Assembly: GCF_001317355.1 (NCBI RefSeq)
Contig: NZ_LKET01000029.1
Coordinates: 295,555 to 359,554 of the forward strand
Length of the DNA: 64,000 nucleotides
Origin: Oxobacter pfennigii
Lineage (GTDB): Bacteria; Bacillota; Clostridia; Clostridiales; Oxobacteraceae
Reading direction: 5' to 3'
Under the pieces are notes generated by a model. It was given only the letters and a program-made list of their open reading frames with translations, made no database searches and was not told where the DNA came from. Each line of letters starts with the position of its first letter. The stretch's first letter is position 1. Shown here in pieces: positions 60,388 to 64,000 of this stretch. Both the position numbers and the translations under genes were made by a program.

Positions 60388-61436
60388 TAAACCTTTGCAT
60401 CAATTGAAGAATAAGGCTTTGAATATTTAAAGGCTAAATCTAATAAGCTGATGCTCTTTTTAAGTTCATGTATGTTTACGGATGTTATCTGTATTCCAAT
60501 TGAACTGAGCCTGTCTAAAAGAAGCTTTCTGCTCTCTTCAAAGAGAGTTACAAATTCCTTTTTGCAATATAAATCTATGAAGGTTTGCATTCCCTTGCTT
60601 GTGATGATGCCTTCAACAGCTCCCAAGTGAGGGTTGTCAACATATAGGCGAATGGTAATAAGGCCTTCCTTTTCCTCGCTGTGACTGTCCTTTTCTATCC
60701 AGATTTCACCTGGGTATAGCTGTCCTTCAAAAAAGAGGGGTATAGGTATATAAAAAAGAGGAAAAGGATGATTTATCTGTACTGACAGTCCTTTTATAAT
60801 ATCAGTCATTGCTCTTATGTACTGTTTTGAATTTGTGTCATCGGATTTAACTTCTCTTAAAAGTACTTCCAGCTGCTCCACTAAATTTCTTATATGCTTT
60901 GAATCAAAATCTCTAAGATAATCTATAAGCTTTTCAGGGGTGATGAAAATATTTTGCAGCCTTTGAAAAAATATCGGTTTTTCATTAACTTCATTTGTTT
61001 TACTGGATTCAAAGGTATAAATGAGGTTTTTCAATCCTCTTCCTACCATTCCTGCCGACTTTTCAAGAACCTCGGCATTTTCCGGAGTGTTTTTAAGCCC
61101 CAGGCGTGATAATATTTCCGCAGCTATTCTTTCCTTTTCAGCTGGGGTCAGCATACCTTCAGTGGATACCTCCACCAGCTTTAATATGATGGTGCTGCCG
61201 GTGTTTTCTGTAATTTCAAAAACTAAATTATGATTGACAGGTAAGTATACGCTGCCTTCTATAAATGCTTTTATGCTATTGCCATTTTGTAATAGTATAT
61301 TTATTTCCTTGCCTTCAATGGAGGTTACTTTGCCTTCTAAGAATTGTCCCTTTTCAATTTGAGGAAGCTTTAATGAATTCTTCATAAGAGCATTAATCAA
61401 TATTTGGCTGCTCTTTGACCCGGTAAATATATTCAT
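60387..61436 (-). CDS. FliK-like hook-length-control family protein (YlqG type)
   Basis: A 349-residue protein. The N-terminus (GQFLEGKVTSIEGKEINILLQNG) is a small beta domain; the middle is helical; the C-terminal part (IRLYVDNPHLGAVEGIITSKG, near 265-285) matches the FliK C-terminal domain type, and the end has SIGIQITSVNIHELKKSISLLD. In Bacillus YlqG pairs with the FlhB-like YlqH. No other flagellar genes are in the window, so a non-flagellar role is possible. GGAGGGAAGCT precedes the ATG. Confidence 0.75.
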   Translation of the reverse strand: MNIFTGSKSSQILINALMKNSLKLPQIEKGQFLEGKVTSIEGKEINILLQNGNSIKAFIEGSVYLPVNHNLVFEITENTGSTIILKLVEVSTEGMLTPAEKERIAAEILSRLGLKNTPENAEVLEKSAGMVGRGLKNLIYTFESSKTNEVNEKPIFFQRLQNIFITPEKLIDYLRDFDSKHIRNLVEQLEVLLREVKSDDTNSKQYIRAMTDIIKGLSVQINHPFPLFYIPIPLFFEGQLYPGEIWIEKDSHSEEKEGLITIRLYVDNPHLGAVEGIITSKGMQTFIDLYCKKEFVTLFEESRKLLLDRLSSIGIQITSVNIHELKKSISLLDLAFKYSKPYSSIDAKV

Positions 61437-61516
61437 AGCTTCCCTCCTAAAATATTTATTCAGTTTTTATATCGTACTAAATTCGGCTTTTTTAATAAGC
61501 AAAATTCCAAGACAGC

Positions 61517-63139
61517 TTATTTTTTATATGCAAGCTTTCCGCCTACAAAGGTCATTAAAACCTCCGCATCCTTTATTTCATCAAGATTCATGGTGAATAT
61601 ATCTCTGCTTAGCACAACAAAATCCCCAAGCTTGCCGGGCGTTATGCTGCCCTTTATATTCTCTTCAAAGGAAGCATATGCGGCACCTATTGTATATCCG
61701 TACACTGCCTGTTCAACAGATAAACTTTGCTCTTTAAACCATCCGTCTTCAGGGTAGCCTTTTAAATCCTTTCTGGTTACGGCACAGTAAATTCCATGGA
61801 GTACATTAAAGGGTTCTACCGGGCAGTCAGAGCCGCAAGCAATATTTACACCCATATCAAACAATGTTCTGAAATTATATGAAGTTTTTGCCTTTTCATA
61901 TCCTACTCTGGATTCTGCCATGTGAAGGTCATATTTAATAAATATAGGCTGGATGAGGGCAACAACATCCAAGCTTTTAAACTTGTTAAGCAAGGTTTTA
62001 TCGGTTATCTGACAGTGAACGATTGCATGCCTGTGATCTTCCCTTGAATTTTCATTCAGCGCTTTTTCAATGCTTTCAAAGGCCATGTACATGGAGGCGT
62101 CACCGATGGAATGTATGGCAATCTGCATGCTTTTATCGTGTGCTGACACCACAAGCTCATCAAGCTCAGCTTGGCTGTATACAGGAATTCCTTTTGTTGA
62201 TGGGTCGTCTTTATAGCTCTCTGTTAAATACGCAGTCCTTGCACCAAGAGAGCCGTCTGCTAAAAGCTTTAAAGGCCCTATTCTATAAAATTCAGTGCCC
62301 ATCCCCGTTCTATATCCTTCGTTCAAAAAGCTTTTTAAAATATTAATATCAGGAAGCAGGCACTGCTGATTTATTCTCAAGGGTAGTTCTCCTGCCCTGG
62401 ATAATTCCTTATATGCATTAATTATTTTTGTATAATCCCCGGAAGGAAGCATGCCAAAATCATCCGTTTGTATAGAGGTTATTCCTTCCTTCAATGCCAC
62501 CTCCGCGGCTTTCTTAATGAGATTTTTAATTGTATCTTTATCAAGCTCGGGTATTTTGTTATATATAAGTGAGAGCGCGTTTTCTCTGAAAATACCCAGA
62601 GGCTCGCCATTTTCATCAAGGTCAAAATGTCCTCCATCAACCTGACTTGTATCCTTTGTAATACCTGCGGTCTCCAAGGCCTTGCTGTTTACCACTGAAA
62701 CATGGGTACACGCTCTTGCGATACAAATGGGATATTCCGTTGAAATCCTGTCCAAGTCATATCTTGTAGGAAAGCGGCCCTCTGCAAAATAATCATGATT
62801 CCAGCCTTGTCCATGAATCCATTGACCTGCTTTAAAAACACCGGATTCCAAATAATCCTTCATTTTATGTATAAGGCCTTCAATAGATTCTGTGCCTGAC
62901 AAGTCACAGGTGTAAAGGTTAGCGCCGTAACTTAACAAGTGCATATGGCTGTCGTTGAAACCGGGCAGCACCAGCTTTCCTTCTAGGTCAATAATCCTTG
63001 TATCGGCACACTTCAAATTAATAATTTCTTTGTTGTTTCCAATCTTAACAATTTTTCCTCCATCCACAGCAACAGCCTGTACACATGGATTGGAGTCATC
63101 CATGGTAACTATTTTTCCGTTAATGAGTATCAAATCCAT
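61517..63139 (-). CDS. Amidohydrolase, YtcJ/NfdA-like
   Basis: A 540-residue metal-dependent hydrolase: an N-terminal beta domain (LILINGKIVTMDDSNP; LEGKLVLPGFNDSHMHLL with the H-x-H pair near 63-65), IHGQGWNHDYF, a TIM barrel with HSIGDASMYMAFESI and HAIVHCQITD, catalytic Asp in IACGSDCPVEPFN, and a C-terminal GKLGDFVVLSRDIF. This group includes N-substituted formamide deformylase and exoenzyme-regulatory AepA; substrate unknown. ATG 63139 has GGCGGGAT upstream; TTG 63142 just before is possible. Confidence 0.9.
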   Translation of the reverse strand: MDLILINGKIVTMDDSNPCVQAVAVDGGKIVKIGNNKEIINLKCADTRIIDLEGKLVLPGFNDSHMHLLSYGANLYTCDLSGTESIEGLIHKMKDYLESGVFKAGQWIHGQGWNHDYFAEGRFPTRYDLDRISTEYPICIARACTHVSVVNSKALETAGITKDTSQVDGGHFDLDENGEPLGIFRENALSLIYNKIPELDKDTIKNLIKKAAEVALKEGITSIQTDDFGMLPSGDYTKIINAYKELSRAGELPLRINQQCLLPDINILKSFLNEGYRTGMGTEFYRIGPLKLLADGSLGARTAYLTESYKDDPSTKGIPVYSQAELDELVVSAHDKSMQIAIHSIGDASMYMAFESIEKALNENSREDHRHAIVHCQITDKTLLNKFKSLDVVALIQPIFIKYDLHMAESRVGYEKAKTSYNFRTLFDMGVNIACGSDCPVEPFNVLHGIYCAVTRKDLKGYPEDGWFKEQSLSVEQAVYGYTIGAAYASFEENIKGSITPGKLGDFVVLSRDIFTMNLDEIKDAEVLMTFVGGKLAYKK

Positions 63140-63317
63140 CAATATCCCGCCTTATATTTAAATATGGTCAAATATATATTATTCAAAATAGGTGTTTTGT
63201 ACAATTGATTATAAACCGTTCAAAAGTTATACAGAGTAAAATAATTATAATTCACACAGGTTTTTTTTACAACCTGTCCCGTTTATGTCTATCTTAACCA
63301 TTATTACTATTCTTATG

Positions 63318-63346
63318 TTGACATATATTATATTGAAATGTAATGT
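63318..63346 (+). promoter_or_regulatory. Promoter of the DUF2007 gene
   Basis: -35 TTGACA (63318-63323), 17-bp spacer, -10 TAATGT (63341-63346), about 45 bases before AAAAGGGGG of the next gene. Upstream is a small hairpin ACAGGTT/AACCTGT (63256-63277). Confidence 0.5.
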
Positions 63347-63396
63347 GATGGTGAAGTTAAATAATTCAGTACAATATAAAAAGGGGGAATGCCACA

Positions 63397-63597
63397 ATGC
63401 AGTTAATTACTGTAATAACAACAAATGATGTTGCCCTTATAGCTTTAATCAAATCTGTTTTGGAAGGTGAAGGTATCGATTATTTTATTAAAGGCGAGAG
63501 TTTGCTAACCTTAGGAAGTATATTAATACCTGCGGAAATTCAGGTGGATAAAGAAGATTACGAAGAAGTCAAAGAATTACTGAAGGGTTTTATGTAA
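63397..63597 (+). CDS. DUF2007-family small protein
   Basis: A 66-residue cytoplasmic protein: ITTNDVALIALIKSVLEGEGIDYFI, then ILIPAEIQVDKEDYEEVKELL. This matches the DUF2007 (putative signal-transducing, ferredoxin-like fold) family: a short alpha-beta domain of unknown function. AAAAGGGGG lies before the ATG. Single gene. Confidence 0.85.
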   Translation: MQLITVITTNDVALIALIKSVLEGEGIDYFIKGESLLTLGSILIPAEIQVDKEDYEEVKELLKGFM

Positions 63598-63670
63598 ATA
63601 TGTGAACCTATAAGCATTTAACAGGATTAGCTTTGTGTTTGTAAAGGCTCTTAAGCCTATATGTAAATAA

Positions 63671-63699
63671 TTGACATTATAATTAAATATTGGTACAAT
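63671..63699 (+). promoter_or_regulatory. SigA-type promoter of the right-edge methyltransferase
   Basis: -35 TTGACA (63671-63676), 17-bp spacer, -10 TACAAT (63694-63699): one mismatch overall. Start near 63706, just before AAAGGAAGG. Confidence 0.85.
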
Positions 63700-63741
63700 C
63701 CTATTGAATGCTTTAATTTTTTTAAAAGGAAGGTGTGCAAA

Positions 63742-64000
63742 TTGATAATCATTGGTGAAAAAGTCAACGGTACCATACCCAGCGTTAAAAATGCCATTGA
63801 GCAGAAAAATGAGGCTTTTATCCGGGATTTGGCTGTAAGGCAGGCAGATGCCGGAGCCAATTTTATAGATGTATGCGCCAGCACTGCACCGGACATAGAA
63901 GTTGAGACTTTAAAATGGCTTATGGACATAGTTCAAAATGCGGTAGACAAGCCTGTTTGCATAGACAGCCCCAACCCAAGGGTAATTGAAGCGGTATTTA
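63742..64000 (+). CDS. Methyltetrahydrofolate:corrinoid methyltransferase-like protein (partial)
   Basis: The first 86 residues of a pterin-binding TIM-barrel methyltransferase; the gene runs off the window. It reads MIIIGEKVNGTIPSVKNAIE, then AVRQADAGANFIDVCAST and KPVCIDSPNPRVIEAVF. The GEKVNG, AGANFIDV and CIDSPNP features are those of AcsE/MtvA-type methyltetrahydrofolate methyltransferases, related to dihydropteroate synthase. TTG start with AAAGGAAGG upstream and a very good promoter. Full identity needs the missing part and neighbours. Confidence 0.88.
   Translation, partial: MIIIGEKVNGTIPSVKNAIEQKNEAFIRDLAVRQADAGANFIDVCASTAPDIEVETLKWLMDIVQNAVDKPVCIDSPNPRVIEAVF

Overview
The window comes from the chromosome of a low-GC, spore-forming anaerobe of the class Clostridia (Bacillota). 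The basis is a GerA-type spore germinant receptor operon, strong Shine-Dalgarno sites with frequent TTG starts, a surface protein with clostridial CWB2 wall-binding repeats, a SigV/RsiV-type sigma/anti-sigma pair, many LysM proteins, and the start of a methyltetrahydrofolate:corrinoid methyltransferase-like gene at the right edge. I cannot name the species. I see no rRNA, tRNA, CRISPR array, prophage or full insertion sequence.

Layout. (1) 1-2.1 kb: aromatic amino acid genes aroF and pheA. (2) 2.2-14.8 kb: a 2945-residue mosaic wall protein on the minus strand, divergent from a MalT/BTAD-type regulator of 1109 residues; a 13-codon leader ORF and an inverted repeat lie between them. (3) 14.9-16.7 kb: ilvD with a promoter and a terminator-like hairpin in its leader. 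(4) 16.85-21.1 kb: a 49-residue orphan protein, then a MacA/MacB-like ABC exporter followed by an M14 carboxypeptidase. (5) 21.1-24.2 kb: three LysM proteins: an L,D-transpeptidase, a relative that has lost the catalytic Cys, and a secreted four-LysM protein. (6) 24.3-26.4 kb: small genes, an epoxyqueuosine-reductase-like Fe-S protein and a cupin. (7) 26.5-31.9 kb: germinant receptor operon A-B-C-B plus a 53-residue D-like protein. (8) 32-34.3 kb: two convergent paralogous FAD oxidoreductases with a zinc-ribbon protein. (9) 34.6-42 kb: membrane proteins, a lipase-like hydrolase, an AEC transporter, a LysM protein with a variable Pro-rich spacer, and two acetyltransferases. (10) 42.2-47.5 kb: RsiV/SigV pair, an unknown protein, a ClpP, an AraC regulator and a chemoreceptor. 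(11) 47.5-55.7 kb: a seven-gene, tightly coupled minus-strand operon with four B12-binding-type radical SAM proteins, a methyltransferase, a FemAB/BioF2-like acyltransferase and a GNAT. (12) 55.8-64 kb: TSCPD protein, soluble CZB chemoreceptor, TPP-dependent keto-acid decarboxylase, YlqG/YlqH-like flagellar-type pair split by a 205-bp MITE-like palindrome, an amidohydrolase, a DUF2007 protein and the partial methyltransferase.

How the parts fit. Much of the window concerns the cell envelope: wall protein, LysM proteins, L,D-transpeptidase, the SigV/RsiV pair (in known cases a lysozyme sensor) and spore germination. The best candidate for an undescribed system is the radical SAM operon at 47.5-55.7 kb. 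Its promoter, seven coupled genes and terminator can all be seen. The gene set (four radical SAM enzymes, one methyltransferase, two acyl/aminoacyltransferases, no precursor peptide or scaffold synthase) fits no pathway I know. Its product cannot be read from the sequence.
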